Assembly: GCA_030762175.1 (NCBI GenBank)
Contig: CM060833.1
Span: forward strand, 171,726,501 to 171,790,500
DNA: 64,000 nucleotides
Reading direction: 5' to 3'
Source of the DNA: Metallyticus violacea
Lineage: Eukaryota; Arthropoda; Insecta; Mantodea; Metallyticidae
Part shown: one piece after another, positions 47,591 through 58,628 of the stretch
Layout of the letters: the number at the start of each line of letters is the position of its first letter
How positions within the stretch are numbered: the stretch's first letter is position 1
Made by a program: the position numbers and the translations under genes
Notes under the pieces: generated by a model
Databases searched by the model: none
The model's input: only the letters and a program-made list of their open reading frames with translations
What the model was told of the DNA's origin: nothing

Positions 47591-48759
47591 CATAGCGTTC
47601 CAGCAATACTACCTTGGGGTTGAGCATTCTTCTAGTGTTGTCTGAACGGTAAAATAAACAACATGCTCCACTCTCAAAGTCTCCAAGTCATAATGAGATT
47701 CATAATTCACATTTTTGACTAGCGTCTATTTTGTTTCTCAAAGAAAAGCAATGGGTAATTCCACAGGCAGGCATTTCCAGCATCTCCTTCCGTGACTACA
47801 GTAAGTGCATTAGAATCTATTAGTCAGTCACTCTAGTGTTTTTTTTTTTACCACAGACTCTTAAGTATTGCCCAGTCTGCTCCCACTTCAGTACAGTCAG
47901 GGTGGCCTATTGCAGTTTCAGTCTCCGTCATCAGTTAGTTGAATGACCTGATACTTTAAAATAGTTGAAATGTGAATTATATTTATTTTACTCATATGCA
48001 AGACAATAGATTTTATAATATCTCATAAACTCTGAAGTTTATAATTAAAATGCGTAGCAACAGTTGCATTTCTTTAGCTTTTTCATTGCGATAGCGATTT
48101 AACTAGTTTTAATTTAAAAGAGATAATTAAAGACCACTATTATACTCTGTGCAATTTGTGCAAAGAACGCATAAAGAGTGAAGTGCTGATATCGGGTAAG
48201 TGTGAGGGGCGGAAACGGTTGACGCCATCTGGTGATGAATTATGACATTACGGCGCGGTGCCTGATTCATCAATGAGGATACTGCCAATGTTCAAGGGGG
48301 AGGGACGTTTAGGATAAGGGATGGTTTGGTTTACGAGACCCACCCACCCCTATGTAGTGACTCATGCCACCCGCAACCCTATAACCTCACCAATAAAGAG
48401 CGGATTGGAAACCAATAGAGAATTGCAGGAAGGTTTTGGTACGAGAGTACAGTACTGCGCTTCTCTTGCGCTCCGTACGCGGGTTTCCTCATTGTTTAAG
48501 TCATGATAATCGAAAAACTTGCAAATAAATACATCAATTCAATTTTACAGTGGGTAGTGAAAAAACTAAAAATACAAACTTCACACCATAAAATGCCTTT
48601 GAGTTACTGTAAAAATTATATAGGACATGATCAGTTTTGATTGATGAGAGGTGAACTTGTTAAGTATTGATTTGGAAATATTCATTTTCAGTTGAGAATA
48701 CATATAATTTAATTATGTAATACAATTTTGTTTATTTATCTATTAAACTCCATCACCGG

Positions 48760-48760
<1 letters not shown>
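47591..48760. other. Unassigned sequence
   Basis: T run at 47840-47850. A GC-richer patch at 48180-48490 has a 61-codon open frame (48321-48506 +), without family resemblance. Confidence 0.45.

Positions 48761-48835
<75 letters not shown>
48761..48835. repeat. ATT trinucleotide microsatellite
   Basis: About 25 uninterrupted units. Confidence 0.95.
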
Positions 48836-49724
48836 GCAGGGTTAACATGAAGATATTTATACTACATCATCAGTTATACTATAAACAAAGCATGCATTCA
48901 AATAACATAGAAAAACTGACAATGGATACAAATTTACCAGAATAGCATTTAAGTTTTTCTAAATCTCTCTTTTTACTGATAGTTCATTGATTTCGGTCCT
49001 GCAATTAAGCTCTTCGCTAGTTCTATTATTTTTTCTCGTAAGAAAATGTATTAAAATGAAGTAACTACAAAATATTCCATTAAATGACTGGATTGCTTAG
49101 AACAGCCTCATGTCTTGCATTGCAACAAGGGTATTGCATTCACAACACAGAATGAAATGTCAGAAACCTATTAGTTTCTTTTACAGCAAGTTTATTTGAG
49201 TTGGCTGCTTGCTGGGCCGCAAGAGGAAAAAGGAAAATGAGTGACAGAGCATGGCCAGTATTTTTATTTTGGTATTTATATTTTTACTGAAATGATATTG
49301 TATTTAAAATGGGTGATATAGGCCCTAATTTGTGTTATAGGAGATAATGGAAGTGATGCACATTGCCGACACCTGCCTAGGTAATCGCTAACTTTTCTTT
49401 AGTGAGAAAAATGCGGTTTTTTGTCATTGAGAGATCCTGTTTGTCTACCTGGAGCACGGTTGTCACTTCTCTGCAAGAATAAGTTTTCATATAAATATAC
49501 ACACATAGTACATAAACCCGTTTTATGTGGTGGATAACTAACGAAAGACAATTAGCACAACTACAAAGTCTTCCTCAAACTTGCACATGCTTCTCCCATA
49601 TACAGCCCGTAACAAACAACTAAAAGAGGAAGAACACTTTATGCTAGAGAGATAATGATTTGTCAAGAACTAACCTTTCGAGGAGAAAATAGAGAGCCAG
49701 ATATAAAGAGAAAATATGTTTTAG
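48836..49724. other. Unassigned AT-rich sequence
   Basis: Nothing recognised. The minus-strand frame at 49644-49913 runs into element X and is not a gene. Confidence 0.45.
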
Positions 49725-50448
49725 TTTTAGTTTCCCAAGAAAGGTAGTCACCTCAAAATAAAGGCTTTCCAACACCAAGTAATTTGAGTGTGAGGAACTT
49801 AAAACATCTCTGGTTATGTTCGGTTTTGACCAAAACCTGCACTTCAAATAAAAGATGTGTGCTATTTGTTCCACATTAATTAAAAATAAAAAAGTAGTGT
49901 CTATAGTATTCAATCAGCATGCACCGAATTTTCTCCAATTATGAACTTGTTTGGTTTTGGACGCAAATCCTACAATTGCACACAACGATCCCTTTCTTAA
50001 CGTCAAAGCGCGCTTACTACATCGAAGGCATAACACCAACCATTTGAAAGATTAAACACTTAGTATATATTTGAATTAATTTTGCACTCAATTATGTGTG
50101 GCAATTAATATGCAAATGACCTGTTTTATCACAGAGTGAATAAGAATATTTTCTCAGGTTATACAAAGGAACTGTCAGTGCATAAAACAGTGTAATTATT
50201 AATTCTTACAATTGATTAATAGGAACAAGGTGTTAAAAACAGAAGCTTAGAACATTCTTAAGATTTTGTTTTGTAGTTTCTTATTTAATGTTAGTCTAAC
50301 CATATACCTTTAACATTCTAATGTTAACAAGCGAATTTACGTTAATTATTGTTAATATAATTGTGATAATTACTATAACATTTTATATCGCAAAGCAAGT
50401 ACTTACATAGGTACAGGTGAAACTATCCAGGCTATGACTACCGGATAC
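49725..50448 (+). repeat. Element X, copy 1 (noncoding dispersed repeat)
   Basis: This segment is collinear with 52561-53322 over its whole length; roughly three quarters of bases agree by eye. Shared landmarks: ttatgaacttgt(t/a)tg(g/a)ttttgg, gcaattaatatg/gtaattaatatg, ttaacgttag-type and ttatatcgcaaa(g/a)caagta. No open frame is conserved between the copies. I could not find terminal inverted repeats or a poly-A tail, so the element class is unknown. Confidence 0.8.
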
Positions 50449-51059
50449 AGGAAAAGAAGAGTAAATAAAGGAAAGAATGTCGATTGCTATAAGGAGTTCG
50501 TTCTCGAGCTTTGTAGCACTTACATTCCCAGTTCTTTGCTCATCCGGGTTATCTTGGAAACATGCAATATTTTATATAGTGTCAAGCTTATATAGTTTAA
50601 TTTCCTACCTCTGACTGGAAATGGTGCAATTAGCATTCAAAGCGAGTTCTCTAAGATGTGTTATAAACAAACAGTAGCTACTGGATTTATTTCGGCGCAA
50701 AATGAGATCGCCAACATTTAAACTTGCATGGAGATGGAGATTGGTAAATCCCTGGCAAACGTTGTGCAAAGTCGACGTTGAAGATCCAGGCTCTGGACGG
50801 CAGTTACATCTTGTCTACATCCTTATTCGACAGAAAACACACAATTGTGTAACTTATCTGTCACACGACAGTTTCTTGTACAGCATAAACTTAAGACGAA
50901 ACATGGATTCATCACTTCTAAATTAAGGTCAAAAGACTGTCCTCGGAAAGAATAAAAGAAAGTTAAAATAGACCTTCAGTGTAGAACTCTGGATAGATGT
51001 GTTGTCACGTCATCGGAAGTTGATGGCGCATCAGTCGTCATAACGATATGCCATCTTCT
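50449..51059. other. Unassigned sequence
   Basis: A 74-codon open frame (50702-50926 +) starts MRSPTFKLAWRWRLVNP and has no family I recognise; it may be a decayed upstream part of the mariner remnant that follows. Confidence 0.35.
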
Positions 51060-51310
51060 TCCCGATCTCGCACAAGGTTTATCCTCGCTGGATTATCTGT
51101 CCTCACTCTCACTCTACAGCCCACATTTTCCACCTTACGACACTCATCACCTCGGTCTTCTATTCTGCGGAAAGAGATTTGACGAAAACGAAAAATTAAT
51201 TGGCGAAGTACGAAGATGGCTGAAAGGTAGAACTGAAGAGAGGTGGCGGCATACAGCCCTAGGGATAGAGCAAAGCCTTGGGTTTTCAACGAGCTGTTAA
51301 AAATACATTT
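51060..51310 (+). pseudogene. mariner transposase C-terminal remnant
   Basis: On the plus strand the frame reads LSLYSPHFPPYDTHHLG, then GKRFDENEKLIGEVRRWLKG, then RWRHTALGIEQ. This is the C-terminal part of a mariner transposase (pattern HPPYSPDLAPxDFHLFGPLKxxLxGKRFxxDEELxxEVRxWLxxQPKEFYxxGIxxL). The third catalytic Asp is kept in PPYD, but the first Asp of SPDL is His. The terminal part after GIEQ is degraded and the upstream catalytic region is not recovered. The minus-strand 83-codon frame over the same bases is a shadow. Confidence 0.65.
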
Positions 51311-52222
51311 TGTAGTACTGTATACCGAGAGCTGAGGAACGATTCTGTATATTTGATACGGAAATAAAGGACATCTTGAAAGTCATCCTGCATATCATTC
51401 ACATATAATGAAGAAAATATTTGTGTATAAAGTGCTGAAACGAATGCTTATAACGAATTTCTAAATTATATGTTCATGCCAGAGATCCGAAAGAAAATGT
51501 GTAGTCCTCACAAAGCACAAAAACATTGCCAACTAACTGTGTACGTCAGCATATTCATCGAGCCAATCAGCTGCGCGATAGCCGATAGCGCAGATGCCAG
51601 CAGCACCGTTACCGCATATTTTTACGCCACGATCTCCCTCTTCCGGTGCTACATTAAAGAGAATCTGTTCCCGCCCTTACCACCGGATGCAGAATTTATG
51701 GCTTGCCTCCATTAATTCCCCTTTGGTGAGCCCGTTACCCTGATGGGATAAACGGGCGCCTTTGGCATAGAACATGGAGCGAGAAACTTAAATATACGGC
51801 AACAGCCATAGAGGTGCACTTCATGCTTCACAAAAAGTGCAGTAATAATACTTGGACGAACGCCTGTACAGATAAACCCATTGGGATTATTAACAGCTTA
51901 ACTTTGATAAATGAGTTTGCTACTGCCACATTATTACTTTTCTTTTTTAAAAATAGTGAAGCGATGTTTGCTATACACAGGGAACGATATGTTTACAAGC
52001 GAAATATACACCAGAACACAATATACACAGTCATTAATAATTTCTTGACACTTTTAAGAAGTTCATAAATCGGTAACAAGTGTTTTGCAAGCTATAAAAT
52101 AAAAGAAAGACACTTGTGACAAACATCAAGGTAATAGTTCAAGTGGCGCACTTAGCATTCGTTATGCGATATTGCAACTCGTCAGCCAATAGCAAATTTT
52201 AAAATGTGAAAGGAATTTTATA
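51311..52222. other. Unassigned sequence
   Basis: A GC-richer patch at 51530-51790 includes an 81-codon open frame (51470-51715 +) with no recognised family. The rest is AT-rich. Confidence 0.4.
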
Positions 52223-52276
52223 ATTTATATATATATATTATTATATATATAATTTTATATATATGTATATATATAC
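52223..52276. repeat. AT-rich palindromic simple repeat
   Basis: Interrupted AT dinucleotide blocks (tatatatatattattatatatataa) in a mirror-like arrangement. Confidence 0.85.
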
Positions 52277-52279
52277 CAT

Positions 52280-53610
52280 CCCTTCTTTCCGTTTCGCAAG
52301 CGGAGTTTACATACACTACTGGAAACCGGTTGGTTTTTAATGGGCGCATGGTTTCCGGTAAGATCGGATCCTAAGTTAAACTGATGTAGGTGATTGAACT
52401 TGCTCAGTCGTGTTTTTCATGAAAACGTTTTAGTTGCATTTCTGTAGGAAGTGTGTGTTAGACCTTTTCCTGTATATTGGTGTATTGTGGAGTATGCCGA
52501 GAGTTAGATATGCTCTAGAACAAGATATTCTAGACTAATAACGTCCTCTATACAAAAGTACGTTTGGTTATCCAAAGAAAGATAATGGTGGGTTAGCTAC
52601 TTCAAAACAAAGACTTTCTAAAGCCGCCAGTTTATTTTCAGGTATCTGAGTGCAAGGAACTTAGAAAACTCCTCTGGTTATGCTCGAAAACCTGTACTTC
52701 AAATGCAAGTTTATTTGTTCCGGTTAAATTAAAAATACAAGCAGACGTCAATAGTATCCGACCAGAGTGCACCGAAAACCTCATTAATATTTTCTGCAGA
52801 TTATGAACTTGTATGATTTTGGACGCAAACTCTGCAATTGTAGGACTTGCATTAATCCCTTTCTTAAAGTCAAAGCGCCCTTACTGCATCGGCGGCATAA
52901 CCAATCCTTCAAGATTGAAAAGATCCTCTATCAGATATTTACTTACATTTTATTCACTTATAAGTAGTAATTAATATGCTAATGGCCTGTTTTGTTACGG
53001 AGGGAATAAAATGGATTATGAGGTTGTGCAAAGGAACTTCTCAGTACATAAAAACACTGAAATTATTAATTTTTGCAATTAAAGGTTTTATTAATAGCAA
53101 TAAGATGCAAAAATACAAAACATTACAATATTCTTTACATTTTGTCCTTCATTTATTTAACGTTAGTCTGGGTGTATTATGTAAAACTTCTAATGTTTAT
53201 AAATGAATTTACGTTAATTACCTACTGTCAATATAATTACATTAATTACGATAGCACTTTATATCGCAAAACAAGTAATTACATAAGTACAGTGCAGTGC
53301 AGTACATCCCGATTTTTGACTGTTACGTGAAAAAGAAATCGCACTAGCATTGTATGAGAGAATTTAATGCTAAATTTTCAGGAGTAACATCCATCGAGAA
53401 GTACTGCTTACAGATGGGTGAAAAGAGTAAGAATCCATAACGCTTTTGTTGACAAGTAGCCCAGATCGGGTTGAACGGAAGAGAAGCTTGGTGAAATAGG
53501 CTATCGTCGATCAGAAAGTTTTTTACTCCATTAGCCGAGCAAGTTGGTGTACCTGTTGGCAGTGCGTATATTACGATCCATCGTCGATAAAACTTACTTG
53601 GGCATCTTAA
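52280..53610 (+). pseudogene. DDE transposon remnant, copy 2, split by element X
   Basis: The left part (52280-52555) aligns with 44480-44745 and the right part (53322-53610) with 44745-45000 of copy 1. The 765 bp between are element X. The right part still shows the HTH match: PLAEQVGVPVGSAYI (about 53530-53575), equivalent to LAQQVGVSVCSVYK in copy 1 and to LAQQTGVSxxSA in the family. The catalytic domain is missing, as in copy 1. The 103-codon open frame starting at 53544 begins inside this remnant and then runs into unrelated sequence; I do not call it a gene. Confidence 0.7.
52561..53322 (+). repeat. Element X, copy 2, nested in a DDE transposon
   Basis: Direct-orientation homologue of 49725-50448. 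Copy 1 of the host transposon at 44455-45060 lacks it, so this is an insertion. The left junction is blurred around 52535-52565 and the right one is near 53322. The plus-strand 76- and 85-codon frames inside are not conserved in copy 1 of X. Confidence 0.75.
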
Positions 53611-53910
53611 ATTTTCCCTTGCATCACGAAGACATTTTCAGATGTATAACGATAATAAAGTTCCGGAGAAAAATCTCAGCACCACATCATTGCGTAGAAA
53701 CAGAAATCATCGTCATTATAACTTTCTACACCATTAGCATTAAGTTTACTTTCGTCGTTTATACCGTGAGGCTAGCTTTGTTTTGCCTAAGAGCGAGTGC
53801 GCGACTCGTTAGCCAGTTAGCCTACCAGCCGGTCTCGGTGATTAGCGGAAGATAAAACTAAAACCAGCAATATACAAATCAATTTAAGAGGGGCATTACT
53901 TACCAAATTA
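53611..53910. other. Unassigned sequence between two transposon remnants
   Basis: 53760-53860 is GC-richer. Nothing identified. Confidence 0.4.
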
Positions 53911-54200
53911 TTAAACGGGGTGTTGAAACTGCCCACCTTCATTCTCTACACACTTTGGCATCTATTTAGAAAATTATTCATCTCTCGCTGTAGTTCATTT
54001 TGAGAAATCTGGACAATCTCCTGACGAATGTTATCTTTGAGTTCTTGTATGGTGTGTGGCTTCATGGAACATTTTAATTTACCCCAGAGATAATAATTGC
54101 AGGCTGTTAAATCGGAGGGCCGAGGAGGTCACAAATCCCTACTAGTAGCTCTGTCTCGTGGAAGCGCTTTATCAATTGCCCTTATGGGGTTAACAGGGGT
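53911..54200 (-). pseudogene. DDE transposase C-terminal domain
   Basis: On the minus strand: DRATSRDL, stop, PPRPSDLTACNYYLWGKLK, then HTIQELKDNIRQEIVQISQ, NELQREMNNFLNRCQ and, after a one-base frameshift, ENEGGQFQHPV and a stop at 53911-53913. This is the C-terminal half of a transposase of the same superfamily as the 22200 element (pattern ISRxxWPPRSPDLTxCDFxLWGxLKxxVYxxxPHTxEELKxxIRxEIxxISxxxLxRVxxNxxxRCQxCxxxxGGHFQHLL). The third catalytic Asp (CDF/CDY) is Asn here and the Trp before PPR is a stop. The N-terminal half is absent. It lies in opposite orientation to the neighbouring remnant at 52280-53610, so it is a separate insertion. Confidence 0.8.
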
Positions 54201-55976
54201 TTCTGTTTAAAAAATGTATGATCATACTCCCTTTCGGTTAATTATCTGAAAAAAAAATGTTCTCTAATTCTTTCACCCTTGCGTTAACACATAAAGGGAC
54301 GTTGTACCATAAACACACAAGCATAATACACTTTATGTATAACCATATTGTCGAATTAAGAAACGAACAGCGCGCGCGCGCACACACACCCAGGAACAGC
54401 TACGCTACGACTGCGACAGTCAACAAGTTCAACAAGTAAGCAAGCGGGCTTTCTAACCCTCCATGGCGGGGCAATAGAGTGGGGGCCGGCTCAAAGGCAA
54501 AATTTTGCGCCACTCACACTGTACATATAAAACATTAAAAATGAAATAGCTAAAGGAGCAATGAAGATAAAGTAGCAAGTACTAGAAAAGTAGACAAAAA
54601 CAAAACACTTAAATAGCCGCACAGATTTCGTTATATTTAAGTGTTTTATATATTTCTGATACTATAGTTCTTATTATATGTAATCCATCTTTTTTAAATT
54701 AAGATAAATATCTTAAAGCATTCTTGCAGCGGTTCATTTGATTGCTACTGAAGATGTCTACCGCAGGGCTAGACGAAGCATTTGGGACTAGTAGACCACG
54801 GACTACAAGCATATATTTTGCCTACATGCCACACCGGCCTTGAGAGCCTACGACATTTGAAATTGATTTTAGTTCTCTTCACCATTTCTGATCCTTTGAG
54901 ATGACAGTTGTCGACTTTCGCTAGTGAACGATGATTTCCTCAATATCTGACACAGGTATGTCGAACCTTTACTAAGAGGTGTAGACATCCATAGGAAATA
55001 TTTAATTCTCACTATAATAACATACACAGGGGCAACGCAAAAGCCGAAACAGCACATGAAAACTAAAGGAGTAATTTCTTACAAACACGTCAAGAACTAC
55101 CGCGCCTTTAACAATATGTAGAATTGTAGATTGAAAATGATGTGCACTCCCTCAAAAATGTTATACTGTTAGTTGTTAACGCGAAATGTTCCTTTCCTTT
55201 GCCATCAAAATATGGCTGGCTATAGCATTCCGTAACATGTGGACATTTCTTTCTGTTTAACAAAAAAGTTCGCAAACTGATTTATTGAAGCAATATAGGA
55301 TTTCCTTGAAACAAGTTTCCAGTGTTGTAAATTAATAATTTTTAAACATGTTTCATTTTGAAAAGCTACCATTTTAAATCATCTACAAAAGTGACTATGG
55401 AACCAATCAGCACAATGTCCATTACAGCGTTTGCAACCAAAAAATTAATACTTTCAAGGGCTGCCTTTAAGTAAACTGGCATTAGGTACGAATGTGAATA
55501 TTATTTTTAACAAAGACTACTAGAAATTTAGCTAAAATTAATATGTGATAATGCATTCGCTTGAAAATATGAAACAAATGTTTACTTCCAGAAATACACA
55601 CATTCGATACTTTTCTAATTTAATTATTACAGTAAATTACTATCATATACAGGATGTAAAGTTAATTCATTAGAAAGTTATTTTAGGTATCTCGCACAAT
55701 ATAGCTAGCAGTTAAACTTTCTTATTTTCTTAATCATTTTAGAAGATTTTTTAAATATACATAATTTTATATACAAGGAATTTGCGTGAGTGAACAGATT
55801 CGTTGATTCCTTTATAATTGAAACAAAATTAAGTAACATATACGTACCCATTTCAAACATCGCAGTCTAATGTAGAGCTAATTGCCAGCGCAGCGAGCTT
55901 AAAATTGATTGACGGTGAGTTTTATATCTTTTGTCCGCTTTTTATATTAATTTCAAAATCTAAATCCAGATGACTA
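54201..55976. other. Unassigned sequence
   Basis: A GC/AC simple repeat (54370-54389) lies in a 60-codon frame of no apparent meaning. 54720-54880 is moderately GC-rich. Nothing recognised. Confidence 0.45.
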
Positions 55977-56237
55977 TTGACTGAAGATTTTCAAAATAAT
56001 GTTCCAGAATATTCCATAGCAAAACAAAATGGACGGATTTTGCCATTGGTAAGACAGTGTGAACAGATGTTTAGATTCAACGAAGTAAGCAAATATGAGA
56101 GGGTAGAGGCAAGAAGACGTCACATCGAAGAATTTTCCAATCGCCAAGGGCAGCCCAAACATTTTCAGATTGAAGATAACGGGGAGCTTGAGTTTGCACA
56201 TCATCAGACAGAAAGATCATTCATGTACATTCATTAA
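55977..56237 (+). other. Unrecognised 86-codon open frame
   Basis: Hydrophilic, charge-rich frame (for example KYERVEARRRHIEEFSNRQ) with a composition more protein-like than other short frames here. It begins at a TTG with stops just upstream in frame, so no start codon is evident. Possible splice signals (ccatag at about 56014-56019 and ttggtaag at about 56046-56053) would give only a very short exon. I recognise no family, and it may be an element remnant: a LINE remnant on the opposite strand begins right after it. I do not call it a gene. Confidence 0.25.
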
Positions 56238-56239
56238 AA

Positions 56240-57000
56240 TGTTTACAAGGGCGATGGCATCTGCATATATCACTCCTCTATTTCCTGCCGGTTTATGTCA
56301 GACAGGCGTCTTTTGATTTTTTCACTACACCCCATCTGTTTTCAATAACTTTCTGCCAAATATCATTTAAACCGATTTGACAATCCCCGCTGTATAGCCG
56401 CTGGCCACCATTTTGGATAAAACTTGTGTAATTACTGCTGGTAGCATGTTGCCCTCAGGGTTGTTTGATGTCCTTTAATTATTCTTATCCGTATCTAATT
56501 AAATGTAATTATCCTAGCATCCCACCTCGCCATAGTTCGATGTTCCCCAAATTTCACTTCTATATGAGGACTTAACCATTGCTTTAGAGTTTTGACTGGC
56601 ATATCCGAGCAGAGTCCCAGTATCTCAGAGAGTTGACCGCTCCCCTTGTGTTTATTCCAAGATAATCAAAATGTTTTACGGGCAGGATTACTTCTCCCCC
56701 CATACGTCCATTTTTCCAACTTGCCGTACACATAGCCATTTTTAAAGACGAGAATTTTAGTTTTAAATGTATTTTCTTGCATACCCCACTATTACAATAA
56801 TCTTGCTGTGCGTTTAGGCCCTTAATTACTAAGAGAATTACTATATCGTCGGCATATAAAAGCAAAAATCTTCATTTACCGTGCGTACATATCTTCATTC
56901 ATCATTACATTACATGTCCTCATTCATCATTAACATCATCAATAAACAAATTAAAGAGTAACGGTGATAATATAGCAGTCTCCATGAGCGTCTGCGGATA
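56240..57000 (-). pseudogene. LINE reverse-transcriptase remnant
   Basis: On the minus strand: ILSPLLFNLFIDDVND (about 56928-56980), the palm segment normally preceded by GVRQGC, then after a short scrambled stretch LLYADDIVILLV (about 56830-56865), the catalytic YADD of non-LTR reverse transcriptases, then KIHLKLKFSSLKMAM and VKHFDYLGINTRGAVN, matching the usual xNxxKTKxMVF and FxYLGxxxxxxG segments. Further down, QIGLNDIWQKVIENRW is weak and unassigned. Stops and frameshifts lie before and after the 93-codon open part. The clade cannot be fixed by eye. It would encode the polymerase used in target-primed insertion. Confidence 0.75.
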
Positions 57001-57856
57001 CAGGAACATTTCCAGTAACGGCAATTATAGCGAAGCATTATCACAATTGTGATATCATCGTAACATTGGCGTGACTTGTTCCTGCGTGTTTATATAAAAT
57101 TTAAAAAGTTGCTCTCTCTTCTGTAAGGGTGTCATATTCGTGAGTGCAAATCAATAAGAAGTTATTAATTTTCAGATATTTAATATAAAGTTTGATATAA
57201 CATTAAAATATACAGTTGTAAAACGATTACTTGGAGTGTGTGATTTAGCCATATAAGGGTTCAAAAGTAGCGCATAAGCCATGCGTATACAATAATTTTT
57301 ATTTGGCGTCCAGTATTAGTGCGGTACTTGCTTATTTTACGAAGGTTTTACCCCTAATTCCCCATGCATCCCACATGTCACGCATGGTATTTGAGCTGCC
57401 TATTAAAAAATGAACTCCCTGTACAAGAACTAACTTTGGAATTTTTAAATACTTATAGCCTCGCATGGATTGAGGTAGTGGTGTGGTGATGGGGATTTGT
57501 TTGAATGATAATCGAATTTCCGCGAAGGGTAGATGTTTAGTTTATTTTATAATCGTGCTTTTATAGATGTATTATAATGATGGACATAATGACAAACCAG
57601 AATTAATGGCTTGTAGAGGTCGATATATCCGGAGGAAATCCATTCAGACGTCGCTTTGTTCCACGTCCGGCTGTGCGAATAGCAGTCGAACAGGTGAAAG
57701 GCGAATAAGCCGAGCAATTGGTCAAGGTATCAGTGCCGTGATAGTTGTACAATGCCCGTCTTCAAATCTGGTGAGTAATGTTAAAATGCAATCCAAAATG
57801 AATAAACCAACAGCGGCTGAAGGAGTCGATTTTGAAACTGGAGAGCGTGAGGTTTT
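57001..57856. other. Unassigned sequence
   Basis: 57567-57856 is the first part of a 164-codon plus-strand open frame whose second half is SINE-B, so the frame is composite. Its first half (MACRGRYIRRKSIQTS onward) resembles no family I know. Confidence 0.4.
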
Positions 57857-58050
57857 CATATATGGTAACAAGATCGCGGGTTCAATACCGGCTAGGATCG
57901 ATGGATTATTTTCGGGCGTAAAAATCCTAAGGGAAGTAAAGCCGCGAGTCCCGTGTCGTATATTTACGGCACGTGAAACAACCGCAAGTCTGAAAGAAGA
58001 CGCCTTTGCCTCCGAGCAAAATTTATCGATCTTTTCACGCCTTAAATTAT
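57857..58050 (+). mobile_element. SINE-B copy, head eroded
   Basis: tatatggtaacaagatcgcg and the B box gggttcaatacc (about 57879-57890), then ggctaggatcgatggatta, gggcgtaaaaatcctaaggg and cgtgtcgtatatttacggca, then cctccgagcaaaatttatcg. The first tens of bases of the head and the 3' tail are missing. Open frames on both strands (164 and 114 codons) are artefacts of the SINE. Confidence 0.8.
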
Positions 58051-58587
58051 ATAACTGGTAAACCACGAAGTTCTTTCAATCTGTTCTTCTAATGTATAGT
58101 AAAAGAATGTCCGGATTGCAGTAGGATGATAACACTAGTTTCCTTAGCGAGGAGATTTAACATCGGACTCTGCAATGACATTTTCTGGAAGAGAAAACGC
58201 TTTTCCTCACAGAGAAACCAATCAGCACGAACTCGAAGCTCAGAATAAACGCAACCAATGATAACAGTATAGTATATGCACGTTTGTGTTCTTACGTTCG
58301 ACATTTACATTAAAGTTAAGGAAACAATAAGCAATGCTGGAGCTGTGCAAGAAAAAATTTACCTGCATATCTAACTGTATACTAGTGAAGAAATCAGTTC
58401 CTGAGCACTGATATGAGAGGCGGAAACTGAAGGATTATTTACAAAACAAAGCGTGCTACTGCTTCTGAAGTAGTTAGAATTGTGTTACTGCTTAGAGGCT
58501 TAATAAGGGATTATCTAAACTTAAAATTGTGTGTCTGGAACCTAATATTAAGATAACATTAGATAAAAAAAAAACCTGTTTTACTGC
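58051..58587. other. Unassigned AT-rich sequence
   Basis: Nothing recognised. Confidence 0.5.
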
Positions 58588-58628
58588 CATTAGAGTCCGC
58601 GTCTTAACCACCTCGGCCACCGTGTCGA
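58588..58628 (-). mobile_element. SINE-A head fragment
   Basis: About 40 bp only: reverse complement reads ggtggccgaggtggttaaga then cgcggactct, the A-box region of the SINE-A head or of its tRNA progenitor. The B box is absent, so this is not a tRNA gene. Confidence 0.6.

Noticed and set aside
49725..53322. Simple tandem segmental duplication of about 2.87 kb
   Set aside because: Homology ends near 50448/53322 and does not extend across the whole interval; the right copy is embedded in a transposon whose empty form exists at 44455-45060.
53544..53855. 103-codon open frame as a gene
   Set aside because: It starts inside a transposon HTH remnant in another frame and runs into unrelated sequence without family resemblance.
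57567..58066. 164-codon plus-strand and 114-codon minus-strand frames, the longest in the area
   Set aside because: The second half of the plus frame and most of the minus frame are translated SINE-B; both strands being open over the same bases argues against coding.
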